Shown here: positions 1 through 8,925 of the stretch, piece by piece | How positions within the stretch are numbered: position 1 is the first letter of the stretch | Layout of the letters: each line of letters starts with the position of its first letter | DNA from: RBG-16-49-21 sp040768125 | GTDB taxonomy: Bacteria; Spirochaetota; UBA4802; UBA5550 | Assembly (NCBI GenBank): GCA_040768125.1 | Contig: JAXGNG010000007.1 | Coordinates: forward strand, 1-64,000 | DNA length: 64,000 nt | Direction: 5' to 3' | Position numbers and translations under genes: made by a program | The notes under the pieces: generated by a model | What the model was told of the DNA's origin: nothing | The model's input: only the letters and a program-made list of their open reading frames with translations | Database searches by the model: none

Positions 1-1958
1 TGGGCGATGCCCCCGGCAAGGACGCCCAGGCTCTCGAGCTTCTGCGTCTGCTGGATCTGTGACTCGAGTCGCTGGCGCTCCTCCTCGGCGAGCTTTCTCG
101 GCGTGATGTCCCGGGCGAAGAGAAGGGCCGCGGGGTTCCCCTCCCACTGGAAAAGAACGGTATTGAGCTCGGCCCATTTCACCACGTCGCCGGCGCCCAG
201 GAGACGCACCTCGTAGCTCGCGGGGTCGGATTCTCCCCGGAGCCTCCGGCGGAACCGTTCCTCGATCATGCCGCGCTCCTCCGGGTGGAAGAACTCGGTG
301 AAAATCCGCCCACCCAGCTCTGTCGCTCCGTACCCGATCATCCGCTGAAACTGCGGGTTGGAAAACACGAATCGCCACTCCTGGATGACGGCGATCCCCT
401 CGCCGGCATGCTCGATCAGGAGCCTGTTCCGCTCCTCCGAGATTTTCAATCTCCTCTCCCACTGTATCCGGTCGGTGATGTCCTCCATCACGGCGATCCC
501 GCCCACGACATCCCCCGCGTCGTCCCTGAGAGGGCTCGTGGTGTAGCGTATCCACACGAGTGCGTTGCTCGTCGTGGCACGGTAGGGCCCCTCGTAGGTG
601 AGGGACTTTCCCTCCAGCGTCTCCCGGAAGAATTCGACGGCCTTCCGGTCCTTGAGTGTCCGCAGGTCAAGGCCCACGAGGCGCTCCCTCTGGGTGTTGA
701 TAATCTCGAGCATCCTGTCGTTGCAATCGGTGACGGCGTACCCGGTGTCGAAGCGTATGATGCCCACGGGGGACTGGTGAAAGAGGGCGTGGTAGCGACG
801 CTCGCTGTCCCGGAGGGCCCTCTGTGCCTCGACCTCCTCCGTCACGTCATGAAGCACCACCAGGAGACCCCCGATGATTGAGTTCTCAATGAGATTGGTC
901 GCCAGGGCGCCGACAATGATCCAGGAGCCGTCGGGTTTACGAAGACGAAACTGCGTGGGAATGTGAGGGTTTCTCTTTTCCATGAGTTCACCGAAATCCC
1001 TCATGACCGTCGGCATGTCCTCGGGGTGTATGTAATCGAATCCGTTTTCCCCCACCATGGACCGCCCCAGCATCACCGCCGCCGCGGGATTCTCGAAAAT
1101 AACGGTGCCGTCCGGCCTCATGACGAAGATCATCCCCTGGAGGTTGTCCACCAGGGCCCTGAAGCGCTCCTCGCCCTCCCGGAGGGCCCCTTCGGCAATC
1201 AAGACCTCGGTTACGTCCTTGAAAAATACCATGGTCGCGGATTCGCCCTGGTGCAGGCAGGGAATCGAGGAAAACTCGAAGGTACGCTCCTTGCCCGAAT
1301 CGAGAATCACGCGCTCCTGTATCGGAGGAAGGCGCTCCCCTTCAGCCTGGCTCTCCAACCGTTGCAGCATCGTGGACCGGTCATCGGGGTGGATATACTC
1401 GATATAGCTTTTTTCAAGGACCTCGTCGGGAGAGCCGAATCCAGTGATATCGAGACCCGCGGGATTCATGAACTTGATCCTGCCCCCGGCATGGATGGCG
1501 ATCCCCCAGGGTACGTTTTCCACGATCTGCCGGTACCGCTCCTCGCTCTCCCGGAGGCTCTTTTCAAGGCGGTGGCGCTCGATGGCGGTATCGACGGTGG
1601 AAAAAAGGTGGACCACCTCAACGGGCTTCAATATGTACCCGTAGGGGTCTGTGTCACGCGCCCGTGTGACCGTGGCGATATCGGCGTTTCCCGTCATGTA
1701 GACCACGGGAATGTCCATTGACGACCGGATTACCTTCGCCGTCGCGACGCCGTCGCGACCCCCCTTGAGCACGATATCCATCAGTATGAGATCCGGATGG
1801 CATTCCCGCGCGAGGCCGATCGCCTCATCTCCCGTGACGGCGATGTCGCACACCTCGTACCCGAGTCCCGTGAGGCTCTCCCGTATATGCATGGCGATGA
1901 CGGCTTCGTCCTCGACGATAAGTATTCTGGGTTTTCCCAACGGGGAGCTCCCCCTCAT
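1..1958 (-). CDS. Response regulator-multi-PAS sensor histidine kinase (3' end outside window)
   Basis: Signal-transduction protein of at least 652 residues, cut by the left window edge. It opens with a receiver domain: acidic cluster IVEDEA, phospho-acceptor Asp in LILMDIVLKGG, and the conserved Lys in GYILKPVE. At least four PAS modules follow, each introduced by a SEERYR/GEERFR/SERRYH/SEERNR type linker and ending in a D(V/I)T segment. The last readable residues (QTQKLESLGVLAGGIA) match the dimerisation box just before the phospho-accepting His of a kinase, so the HisKA and ATPase domains should lie left of the window. I chose the ATG at 1958 because it directly precedes the receiver domain; the ATG at 1978 is out of frame. 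No membrane segment is seen, so it is probably cytoplasmic. The signal sensed is unknown. Confidence 0.85.
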   Translation of the reverse strand, partial: MRGSSPLGKPRILIVEDEAVIAMHIRESLTGLGYEVCDIAVTGDEAIGLARECHPDLILMDIVLKGGRDGVATAKVIRSSMDIPVVYMTGNADIATVTRARDTDPYGYILKPVEVVHLFSTVDTAIERHRLEKSLRESEERYRQIVENVPWGIAIHAGGRIKFMNPAGLDITGFGSPDEVLEKSYIEYIHPDDRSTMLQRLESQAEGERLPPIQERVILDSGKERTFEFSSIPCLHQGESATMVFFKDVTEVLIAEGALREGEERFRALVDNLQGMIFVMRPDGTVIFENPAAAVMLGRSMVGENGFDYIHPEDMPTVMRDFGELMEKRNPHIPTQFRLRKPDGSWIIVGALATNLIENSIIGGLLVVLHDVTEEVEAQRALRDSERRYHALFHQSPVGIIRFDTGYAVTDCNDRMLEIINTQRERLVGLDLRTLKDRKAVEFFRETLEGKSLTYEGPYRATTSNALVWIRYTTSPLRDDAGDVVGGIAVMEDITDRIQWERRLKISEERNRLLIEHAGEGIAVIQEWRFVFSNPQFQRMIGYGATELGGRIFTEFFHPEERGMIEERFRRRLRGESDPASYEVRLLGAGDVVKWAELNTVLFQWEGNPAALLFARDITPRKLAEEERQRLESQIQQTQKLESLGVLAGGIA

Positions 1959-2090
1959 GGATTCGCCGGACGCGGCATGACGTGCCCCACGATACCGGCA
2001 CTCTCAGCATACCGATTCTTCCCCGTGAGTCAATGATATTTCACGCACATACGGGGGCACACGGGCGGGGACACCCCGGGGCGGCCCGTG

Positions 2091-2555
2091 TCATTTAGCC
2101 GGTCCGGTGATGATTTCAAGCCTGGTCCGGAAATCGTACTCCTCGGGCGCGGAAGGATCGGGCACGGGAGGGGGGCTGATCTTTTCCGGGATTGTCTCCC
2201 GTTCCTCCGGTTCCGTCTTTTCCTCCGTTGGCGCGATGGCGTGCTTCGACGATCCCTCCATCGTGTCGTCAACCGGGGCCGGGACGACGCGTCGCGGTGA
2301 CGAGATAAGGTCGCGCGCGGGGCGTCCAGGGGAACGGGAGGTTCGCCGCGGCTTCGCCGCCTCGTCAGCCGCACCCTCCGATAGGTCCACCCCTCCGACG
2401 GGAGACGGTTCCGGGATCAATGCCGGGTCATCCGGCACCGGGCGGCCATCGCGACAGGGACCGCAGGGACCACAGGGGCCGCATAAAAGCAGAATAATGA
2501 CGAGACCGAACGCAAGCGCTAATGAAAGCACCATCCAGGGATTTTTACGTTTCAA
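2091..2555 (-). CDS. Small membrane-anchored protein with CGPCGPCGPC repeat
   Basis: Predicted protein of 154 residues, not matched to a known family. A short basic start (MKRKN) is followed by one hydrophobic segment (about residues 7-25), then directly by three CGP units ending in Cys. The rest is a Pro/Glu/Arg-rich, low-complexity region that is probably disordered. The hydrophobic segment could be a membrane anchor, or a lipoprotein signal if a Cys of the repeat is lipidated, although the -1 residue (Leu) is atypical for a lipobox. The four Cys next to the membrane could bind metal or be redox active; that is inference. It lies downstream of pyrR on the same strand with a gap of about 160 bases. 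Confidence 0.55.
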   Translation of the reverse strand: MKRKNPWMVLSLALAFGLVIILLLCGPCGPCGPCRDGRPVPDDPALIPEPSPVGGVDLSEGAADEAAKPRRTSRSPGRPARDLISSPRRVVPAPVDDTMEGSSKHAIAPTEEKTEPEERETIPEKISPPPVPDPSAPEEYDFRTRLEIITGPAK

Positions 2556-2718
2556 ATGCGCGCCTCCCTCCTGCCGGGGATCGACGGATCCTTTTCCCCG
2601 GTAACTGCGAACCCGTACAACACCGCGTGCCGCCGCGGACAGTGTACCACTACTAACATATCACCATCAATCGGAATTATCAAGGTAAATGCAACGGCCG
2701 TGGCGGAATCCCCGGGTC

Positions 2719-3264
2719 TTAATCGGACCGCGCGAGGTACACCGCGTCCTCTCCGGTACCGCCCTTCCCGAGCATGACGTCCACGGTGTCATTCACGGCG
2801 GTCTCCAGGGTGAACCCGCGGTAATCGGGCTGGATCGGCAGTTCCCTGTTTCCCCGGTCAACCAGGACGAAGAGCTTTATCGCCTTGGGCCTCCCGAAGG
2901 AGGTGAGGGTCTCCAGGGCCGCCTTGGCGGTGCGCCCGGTGAAGATGACGTCATCCACGAGGAGGATCGTCATTGTCGATATGTCGAAGGAGATCGAGGT
3001 TTCCTTGATGGCGGGGAGCACGCCCCTCGTGGCGAGGTCGTCGCGGTAGAAGGTGATGTCCAGGGTGCCGCTGCGAATCGGATTACCCGAGAGCGCCTCG
3101 AGGCGAGCGCGAATGCGGTCGGCCAGCTCCACGCCGCCGGTCTGCAGACCCACTACGGCGAGCTTTCCGGCATCGGCGATATCTTCATGTATCCGCACCG
3201 ACAGCCTCTCGATGATCTCGGCGATCTCCTCGCCCCGCAGCACGAGCTGTTTTTCCATCCTCAC
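2719..3264 (-). CDS. pyrR: PyrR, pyrimidine operon regulator / uracil phosphoribosyltransferase
   Basis: Protein of 181 residues, the usual PyrR length. It carries the phosphoribosyltransferase PRPP loop ILLVDDVIFTGRTAKAA (about residues 98-114) and the family C-terminal region with DRGNRELPIQPDYRG. PyrR proteins bind pyrimidine-operon mRNA in a UMP-dependent way in many bacteria and usually have uracil phosphoribosyltransferase activity. The GTG start at 3264 overlaps the carB stop codon (GTGA), with a GAGGTGG ribosome-binding sequence just upstream; an ATG two codons later (3258) is an alternative. The overlap shows co-transcription and probable translational coupling with carB. I saw no clear PyrR-binding RNA motif upstream of carB. 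Confidence 0.93.
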   Translation of the reverse strand: MRMEKQLVLRGEEIAEIIERLSVRIHEDIADAGKLAVVGLQTGGVELADRIRARLEALSGNPIRSGTLDITFYRDDLATRGVLPAIKETSISFDISTMTILLVDDVIFTGRTAKAALETLTSFGRPKAIKLFVLVDRGNRELPIQPDYRGFTLETAVNDTVDVMLGKGGTGEDAVYLARSD

Positions 3265-6200
3265 ACCACCTCTTTATGGTATTCCTGAATCGGGCGCACC
3301 CTCATGCCCTTTCTCCGCATCACCTCGAGAAGGCCCCGCACGGCGGCGCGCGCCGCCTGGAGGGTGGTCATGTAGGGCACCCGGTAGCGCACCGCCGCCT
3401 GCCGTATCAGGTAGGAATCGTCCTTCGATACTTTTCCCCCGGGCGTGTTGATGATCATCCCGATGGTGTTGTTCTTTATCATGTCGATGACGTTGGGCCG
3501 ACCTTCGCTCACCTTGTGAACATGGTCGCAGGGAATGCCATTCTCGCTGAAAAAACGCGCCGTTCCCTCGGTGGCCACGAGGCGAAACCCCGCGGCGTGG
3601 AGATCGCGCACCTCGGGAAGGAACTCGCCGCGAAAACGCCCGCTCATGGAGAGGAGCACCGTCCCTTCAAGGGGAAGCGAATCGCCGGCGGCCAGGACGG
3701 CCTTGTAGTATGATTCTCCGAAGTTGTCCGAAATGCCCATCACCTCCCCGGTGGATTTCATTTCCGGCGTGAGGAGCGTGTCAGCCCCGGGGAACTTGTT
3801 GAAGGGAAGCACCGCTTCCTTGACGCTGACGAATTCGATTTTCTTCATTTCGCCGAGACCGAAATCTGCCAGCTTCGCCCCGAGCATCACCTTTACCGCC
3901 ACCTTCGCAAGGGGCACCCCCGTCGTCTTGGACACGAAGGGCACGGTGCGCGATGCCCGGGGATTGACCTCGATGACGTAGAGGGCCCCCTCCCGGATGG
4001 CAAACTGTATGTTGAGAAGCCCCCGCACATCGAGTTCCCGCGCCAGGGCCGTCGTGGCCTCCCGGACGCGCGCCACCATCCCCTCTCCCAGGGAAACGGG
4101 GGGGATCATGCAGGCGGAATCGCCGGAATGGACGCCGGCCTCCTCCACGTGCTCCATGACGGCCCCGATGTAGACTGACTCGCCGTCGCAAATGGCGTCG
4201 ACGTCGATCTCCAGGGCATCCTCGAGAAAGCGGTCCACCAGGATGGGATGCTCAGGCGAGAGCTCCGCCGCCGTGGCGATGTACCGGACCAGGCTCTCTT
4301 CATCGTAGATGATGGCCATGGCGCGCCCTCCCAGGACGTAGCTCGGACGCACCAGGACGGGGTAGCCGATCCCCGAGGCGACCGCTACTGCCTCTTCCTC
4401 AGTGAAGGCGATGCCATTTTCGGGCTGATCCAGGCCGAGTTTTCTCACCACCTCGGCGAATCGCTCGCGGTCCTCGGCGCGGTCGATCGAATCGGGGGAT
4501 GTTCCCAGGATCGGCACGCCGCTTGCTTCAAGCTCCCGGGCAAGACGCAGGGGCGTCTGCCCCCCGAACTGGACGATGACGCCCTCGGGGCGCTCGCGCC
4601 GGCATATGGCGAGGACGTCCTCGAGGGTGAGGGGCTCGAAGTAGAGGCGGTCCGAGGTATCGTAGTCCGTCGACACGGTCTCCGGGTTGGAATTCACCAT
4701 GATCGACTCGATCCCCTCCTCCCGGAGCGCGAAGGAGGCGTGGCAGCAGCAGTAATCGAATTCGATCCCCTGGCCTATCCGGTTGGGACCTCCGCCCAGG
4801 ATCATGACTTTCCGTTTCGCCGAATCCGCGGATTCGTCACCCTCATCGTAGGATGAATAGTAGTAGGGCGTGTACGCCTCGAACTCGCCGCCGCAGGTGT
4901 CCACGAGGCGATACCCGGGAAGGATTCCGCGATCGAGGCGGAAGGCGCGCACGGCATCCTCCTTCTCCCTGAGGGCCCGGGAATAGTCCTTCTGGAATTC
5001 CGGGCCGCGATCATGGAGTCGGGCGAGCTCCTCGCGGTGCGCCAGGTAACCGAGCTGGCGGTCCGAAAAGCCCAGGCGCTTCATCCGCCTCACCCCCTCC
5101 GCCGTCATGCCCCGGGACTTCGCCTCCTCGGTGAACTCCCGCGCCGCGGTAACGATGTCGCCGATCTGGTGAAGGAACCAGGGGTCGATCCCGGTAAGCT
5201 TCGCGATCCGCTCCACGCTCCATCCCAGCTTGAAGGCGACGTTCAGATAGAACATCCGGTCCTCCCGGGTATTCACCAGTTCCTTTTCTATGATGTCGCG
5301 GGAATGGCGCTCCGGGAGCCGCTTCAACATCTCCATGATGCGGACCACGCCATCGGACCCGAAACCGAAGCGGTTGATCTCGAGGGAGCGGAGGGCCTTC
5401 TGGAAAGCCTCGCGGAAGGTCCGCCCGATGGCCATCGCCTCCCCCACGGATTTCATCTGGGTCCCCAGGAGGGAATCGGCCCCCTCGAATTTCTCGAAGG
5501 CCCACCGGGGCACCTTCACCACGACGTAGTCGATGGTGGGCTCGAAGGAGGCCGGCGTCTCCCTGGTGATGTCGTTCGGTATCTCATCGAGGGTGAGCCC
5601 CACGGCGAGCTTCGCCGCGATCTTGGCGATGGGAAACCCCGTTGCCTTCGAGGCCAGGGCCGAGCTCCTGCTCACCCGGGGGTTCATCTCGATCACGATG
5701 ACCCTGCCGTCCGCGGGATTGACGGCGAACTGGATGTTCGATCCGCCGGTGTCGACGCCTATTTCGCGGATGATGCGTATGGCCATGTTTCTCAGGTTCT
5801 GGTATTCCCGGTCGCTCAGGGTCTGCTGGGGCGCCACGGTGATGGAGTCCCCGGTGTGGATGCCCATGGGGTCGATATTCTCGATGGAACATATGATGAC
5901 CACGTTGTCCCTGCGGTCCCGCATCACCTCGAGCTCAAACTCCTTCCACCCGATGACCGACTCCTCGAGGAGGAGCTGGCGGATAGGCGACTCGTCGAGG
6001 CCCTTCGTCACCAGGTCGATGAAATCCTCGCGGTTGTAAACGATGTTGCCACCGGAGCCCCCCAGGGTGAAGGCGGGGCGTATGATGATCGGCAGGTTGA
6101 TCCGTTCGAGGACCGCCAGCGCCTCGTCGACGGACGAGGCCAGTCCCGATTGCGGCACATCAAGGCCGATGGCGAGCATCGCCTTCTTGAAAAGCTCACG

Positions 6201-6584
6201 GTCCTCGGCTTTCCGTATCGATTCGATCGAGGCGCCTATCATCTCGACGCCGTACCGCTCCAGGACGCCCCTGTCGGCAAGGGCCAGGGCGGTATTGAGC
6301 GCCGTCTGCCCCCCCACCGTGGGAAGGACCGCGTCGGGGCGCTCGGCCTCGATTATCCTCTCCACGATCTCGGGAGTGATCGGCTCGATGTAGGTCCGGT
6401 CGGCGAGATCGGGGTCCGTCATGATGGTGGCAGGATTGGAATTGACCAGGACAACCCGGTAGCCCTCCTCCCTGAGGGCCTTGCACGCCTGGGATCCCGA
6501 ATAGTCGAACTCACAGGCCTGACCGATAACTATCGGGCCGGACCCAATGATAAGAATCGTGGAAATGTCGGTCCTTTTAGGCAT
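3261..6584 (-). CDS. carB: Carbamoyl-phosphate synthase large subunit
   Basis: Full-length protein of 1107 residues. It makes carbamoyl phosphate from bicarbonate, ammonia delivered by CarA, and two ATP, feeding pyrimidine and arginine synthesis. The two homologous halves are clear: the N-terminal motif SGPIVIGQACEFDYSG recurs as GGGPNRIGQGIEFDYCC near residue 600, and each half has ATP-grasp signatures such as RPAFTLGGSGG and RPSYVLGG, with EMNPRVSRSSALASK and EVNPRASRTVPFVSK. The last 140 residues look like the methylglyoxal-synthase-like allosteric domain (VATEGTARFF, NTPGG). It is first in a two-gene unit with pyrR. carA is not in the window, so the small subunit must be encoded elsewhere. 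Confidence 0.97.
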   Translation of the reverse strand: MPKRTDISTILIIGSGPIVIGQACEFDYSGSQACKALREEGYRVVLVNSNPATIMTDPDLADRTYIEPITPEIVERIIEAERPDAVLPTVGGQTALNTALALADRGVLERYGVEMIGASIESIRKAEDRELFKKAMLAIGLDVPQSGLASSVDEALAVLERINLPIIIRPAFTLGGSGGNIVYNREDFIDLVTKGLDESPIRQLLLEESVIGWKEFELEVMRDRRDNVVIICSIENIDPMGIHTGDSITVAPQQTLSDREYQNLRNMAIRIIREIGVDTGGSNIQFAVNPADGRVIVIEMNPRVSRSSALASKATGFPIAKIAAKLAVGLTLDEIPNDITRETPASFEPTIDYVVVKVPRWAFEKFEGADSLLGTQMKSVGEAMAIGRTFREAFQKALRSLEINRFGFGSDGVVRIMEMLKRLPERHSRDIIEKELVNTREDRMFYLNVAFKLGWSVERIAKLTGIDPWFLHQIGDIVTAAREFTEEAKSRGMTAEGVRRMKRLGFSDRQLGYLAHREELARLHDRGPEFQKDYSRALREKEDAVRAFRLDRGILPGYRLVDTCGGEFEAYTPYYYSSYDEGDESADSAKRKVMILGGGPNRIGQGIEFDYCCCHASFALREEGIESIMVNSNPETVSTDYDTSDRLYFEPLTLEDVLAICRRERPEGVIVQFGGQTPLRLARELEASGVPILGTSPDSIDRAEDRERFAEVVRKLGLDQPENGIAFTEEEAVAVASGIGYPVLVRPSYVLGGRAMAIIYDEESLVRYIATAAELSPEHPILVDRFLEDALEIDVDAICDGESVYIGAVMEHVEEAGVHSGDSACMIPPVSLGEGMVARVREATTALARELDVRGLLNIQFAIREGALYVIEVNPRASRTVPFVSKTTGVPLAKVAVKVMLGAKLADFGLGEMKKIEFVSVKEAVLPFNKFPGADTLLTPEMKSTGEVMGISDNFGESYYKAVLAAGDSLPLEGTVLLSMSGRFRGEFLPEVRDLHAAGFRLVATEGTARFFSENGIPCDHVHKVSEGRPNVIDMIKNNTIGMIINTPGGKVSKDDSYLIRQAAVRYRVPYMTTLQAARAAVRGLLEVMRRKGMRVRPIQEYHKEVV

Positions 6585-6660
6585 GTCTGCTCCGAATCAC
6601 CGAAATTGAGTTTGAGGCCCGAATATTGTCAATGAAAATACTAGATTGGCCATAATTACA

Positions 6661-6709
6661 GGTATTGTAAAATATTTATTTACAAAATTGTAATATATTT
6701 TACAATACC
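6661..6709. promoter_or_regulatory. Nested palindromic operator candidate between carB and tetR
   Basis: Perfect 15-bp inverted repeat: 6661-6675 and 6695-6709 (GGTATTGTAAAATAT and its complement). Nested inside is TTACAA (6680-6685), two bases, TTGTAA (6688-6693). The unit TTGTAA/TTACAA therefore occurs four times in alternating orientation within 49 bp. The block is very AT-rich and lies in the divergent gap between carB (start 6584) and the TetR gene (start 6820). TetR proteins typically bind such palindromes near their own gene, so autoregulation is likely. Control of carB is possible but unproven. Confidence 0.7.
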
Positions 6710-6819
6710 ATCCGGTCAGGCTAAATTGTGTCCAGTTTCATGTTCATCCAATCGTCATCCGCCCCATAAAGGATCTGTTTTTCATCCCGGGGGCGGGAGG
6801 AACTGCGGGCTCCATTGCC

Positions 6820-7407
6820 ATGAAAAAAGAACTCAAGGTACTTAAAAAGAAGAAGCATATCATTGAAGCGCTGAAGCGCTGCCTTGAAAGGGACGTCTAT
6901 TCCCAGGTTTCCCTTGAGGACGTGGCCAGGGAGGCGGGTTTCTCGAAAGGGGGCCTGCGGCACTATTTCCCCACCCGGGAGGAGCTCTACGTCTCCCTCA
7001 TCGAAGGCTTCTTCAGCCAGATCCAGCGGGACCAGACCGGCGTGGTCCAGGACCTGGACCTTGACAAGAACGACAGGGCCCTCATCACCACCCTCTTCGG
7101 GATCGAGAAATTCCTGCTGGACAAGAAAACGATGCGGATCCTGATCAACATCATCCTCTACAGCTTCGAGGATGAGAAGATCAGGGAAATCGTTCGGAAA
7201 TTCATCCGGAACCACCTCGATGTCTACGCCGGGACCATAGACGAGATGAAGGGAACCGCGCCGGGAAATGACGAGGAGACGATATTCATAGGAAGGATCA
7301 CCCAGGTCATCGTTCTCTTCGCCGGCATTCTCGAGTTCATCGACCCGATCAGCGTGGACACGCCCAAGCTTATCGAATTCATCCTTTCGCTCTACCGCCG
7401 CGACTGA
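6820..7407 (+). CDS. TetR/AcrR family transcriptional regulator
   Basis: DNA-binding regulator of 195 residues, typical for the family. The N-terminal helix-turn-helix is at about residues 24-60 (VSLEDVAREAGFSKGGLRHY followed by FPTREELYVSLIEGFF), which is a classic TetR fold. The C-terminal ligand and dimerisation part is helical and has no motif that identifies a ligand. The start ATG at 6820 is followed by a very Lys-rich N-terminus (KKELKVLKKKK), common in TetR arms. A palindromic operator candidate lies 110 bp upstream. It converges with the mlaD-like gene, so its target could be envelope or lipid genes, but neighbourhood alone does not show that. Confidence 0.88.
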   Translation: MKKELKVLKKKKHIIEALKRCLERDVYSQVSLEDVAREAGFSKGGLRHYFPTREELYVSLIEGFFSQIQRDQTGVVQDLDLDKNDRALITTLFGIEKFLLDKKTMRILINIILYSFEDEKIREIVRKFIRNHLDVYAGTIDEMKGTAPGNDEETIFIGRITQVIVLFAGILEFIDPISVDTPKLIEFILSLYRRD

Positions 7408-7415
7408 CAGATCCG

Positions 7416-8078
7416 TCAGAACGCCGTAAGCGCGGCGCGCAGGAAGCTGGTGATGGGCGCCTGTTCCCGCGCGTCCTCGATGGTTTCCCTGAGTTCCTTC
7501 ACGAGCTCGTCCGTCTGGGAATAGACCCTGTCCTCGTTTATCAGCTTCGCGACGGTCCCCTGCCCCCTGTTTATCTTCGCGGTGATATCACGGATATTGC
7601 GGATCGAGGCATTGATGTTCTCCCTGTTCTCCTCGATGAGGGCCGTCAGCGCCCCCATGGCGTCCTCGTACTTCCCGGGAAGGGCCTCCCGCTCCTCCAC
7701 GACGGCCTGCGCCACGCCGCTGCCGTCATAGGGCGACCCCGGGTAAATGCCCACGAATTTCTTGCCGAGTAGCGAATCGCTTTTTATCTTGATGGCGTAG
7801 TTTTCGTAGAGGGTGAATTTCGAAAACATCTTCATGCGCACCTCCACCATGTGCCCCTTCAGGCGGATATCCTCCACCTTCCCCGCCTCGACGCCGTTTA
7901 TCTTCACCCTGTTCGAGATCTCGAGTCCCTCGACGTTGGGGAATATCGCCGACATCCGCGACGCCGCGGGGGGCTCAAAAAATTCCCGCGACATGATGAT
8001 CGTGTAATACCCGAGGATCGCCATGGCCAGGAGAAAAAGCGCGCCCACGACAATCTCACTTTTCAGTTTCTCTTCCAT
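7416..8078 (-). CDS. MlaD-type MCE domain protein (phospholipid transport, locus 1)
   Basis: Substrate-binding component of an MCE/Mla-like lipid transporter, 220 residues. One N-terminal membrane helix (about residues 8-28, VVGALFLLAMAILGYYTIIM) is followed by the MCE domain: IFPNVEGLEISNRVKINGVEAGKVEDI and LLGKKFVGIYPGSP are characteristic. The C-terminus (about 130-200) is helical and coiled-coil-like, as in other MCE proteins that form periplasmic hexamers. It is the third gene of the unit with the MlaF- and MlaE-like genes, after a gap of about 100 bases. I chose the ATG at 8078; a GTG one codon earlier is possible. The exact lipid carried is not evident. Confidence 0.88.
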   Translation of the reverse strand: MEEKLKSEIVVGALFLLAMAILGYYTIIMSREFFEPPAASRMSAIFPNVEGLEISNRVKINGVEAGKVEDIRLKGHMVEVRMKMFSKFTLYENYAIKIKSDSLLGKKFVGIYPGSPYDGSGVAQAVVEEREALPGKYEDAMGALTALIEENRENINASIRNIRDITAKINRGQGTVAKLINEDRVYSQTDELVKELRETIEDAREQAPITSFLRAALTAF

Positions 8079-8181
8079 CACGCGTCCCTTGCCCTTTCAC
8101 TCGTGGCCCTCTCCGCGCCGCCAGGATAGCACAACGCCGCGGTGGAATCAACACCAAAACAGATCGCCGGCGCCGCGCCCG

Positions 8182-8925
8182 TCAGTCGACGCGAATCGGC
8201 CCCGCCAGTGAGCCGTTGATGAACTGGCGCACCACCGGGTCCTCCGAATCGCGGATCGCGCCCGGTTCGGCGCACTGGATGATCCTCCCCTCGTAGAGAA
8301 GGGCGATCCGGTCCGCGATATGGTAGGCGCTGGACATGTCGTGGGTCACCACCACGGAGGTTACGCCGAATTCCCCCTGCATGCGGCGTATCAGGTCGTT
8401 GATTACGGTCGACATCACCGGGTCAAGCCCCGACGTCGGCTCGTCGTAGAGTATTATCTCGGGATTACGCACCAGGACGCGGGCCAGGCAGACGCGTTTC
8501 TTCATCCCCCCCGAGAGCTCCCCCGGCATCTTGCCACCCGCGTCGGCCATCCCCAGGAGCCGCAGCTTGTCCGCGACGAGCTCATCGATCTCCCCTGCGG
8601 GGTGTCGGCGCTCCACCAGGGGAAGCGCGATATTCTCGCGCACGGTAAGCCAGTTGATGAGGGCGCCGGACTGGAACACCACGCCCATTTTCTTCCTGAG
8701 GCGCTCCTTCACCTCCCTGGACGCGCCGCTCATCCTCTCGCCCGCGATCCGCACCTCTCCCCCGTCCGGGTCGACGAGACCGGCGATGTGCCTGAGCGTC
8801 ACGGTCTTGCCGGACCCGGAGAGACCGATCACCACGAAGGTCTCGCCCTTTTTAACCGATACCGAAACGCCGTCGAGAACGGCGTGGCCGTTAAATTTCT
8901 TCCGCACCTCCTCCAGGCGTATCAC
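8182..8925 (-). CDS. MlaF-type ABC transporter ATP-binding protein (locus 1)
   Basis: ATPase of 247 residues powering the MlaE-like permease. All catalytic motifs are intact: Walker A GLSGSGKT, Q-loop around GVVFQSGAL, signature LSGGMKKR, Walker B IILYDEPTSGLDP, and the switch His in VVVTHD. The phrase FQSGALINWLTVRENIALPL is typical of the MlaF/TtgA branch. A GTG start at 8925 overlaps the MlaE stop (GTGA), so the permease and ATPase genes are translationally coupled. It provides an intact reference for the degenerate ATPase at 53683-54438 in the second MCE locus. Confidence 0.93.
   Translation of the reverse strand: MIRLEEVRKKFNGHAVLDGVSVSVKKGETFVVIGLSGSGKTVTLRHIAGLVDPDGGEVRIAGERMSGASREVKERLRKKMGVVFQSGALINWLTVRENIALPLVERRHPAGEIDELVADKLRLLGMADAGGKMPGELSGGMKKRVCLARVLVRNPEIILYDEPTSGLDPVMSTVINDLIRRMQGEFGVTSVVVTHDMSSAYHIADRIALLYEGRIIQCAEPGAIRDSEDPVVRQFINGSLAGPIRVD

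Noticed and set aside
5013..6635. Long open frame of 540 codons antisense to carB
   Set aside because: It mirrors carB exactly, its product is a low-complexity Gly/Asp/His/Leu-rich shadow typical of GC-rich DNA, and the minus-strand gene has all motifs of CarB.
6585..6660. PyrR-binding attenuator RNA upstream of carB
   Set aside because: No conserved PyrR-binding loop or terminator/antiterminator pair could be seen.
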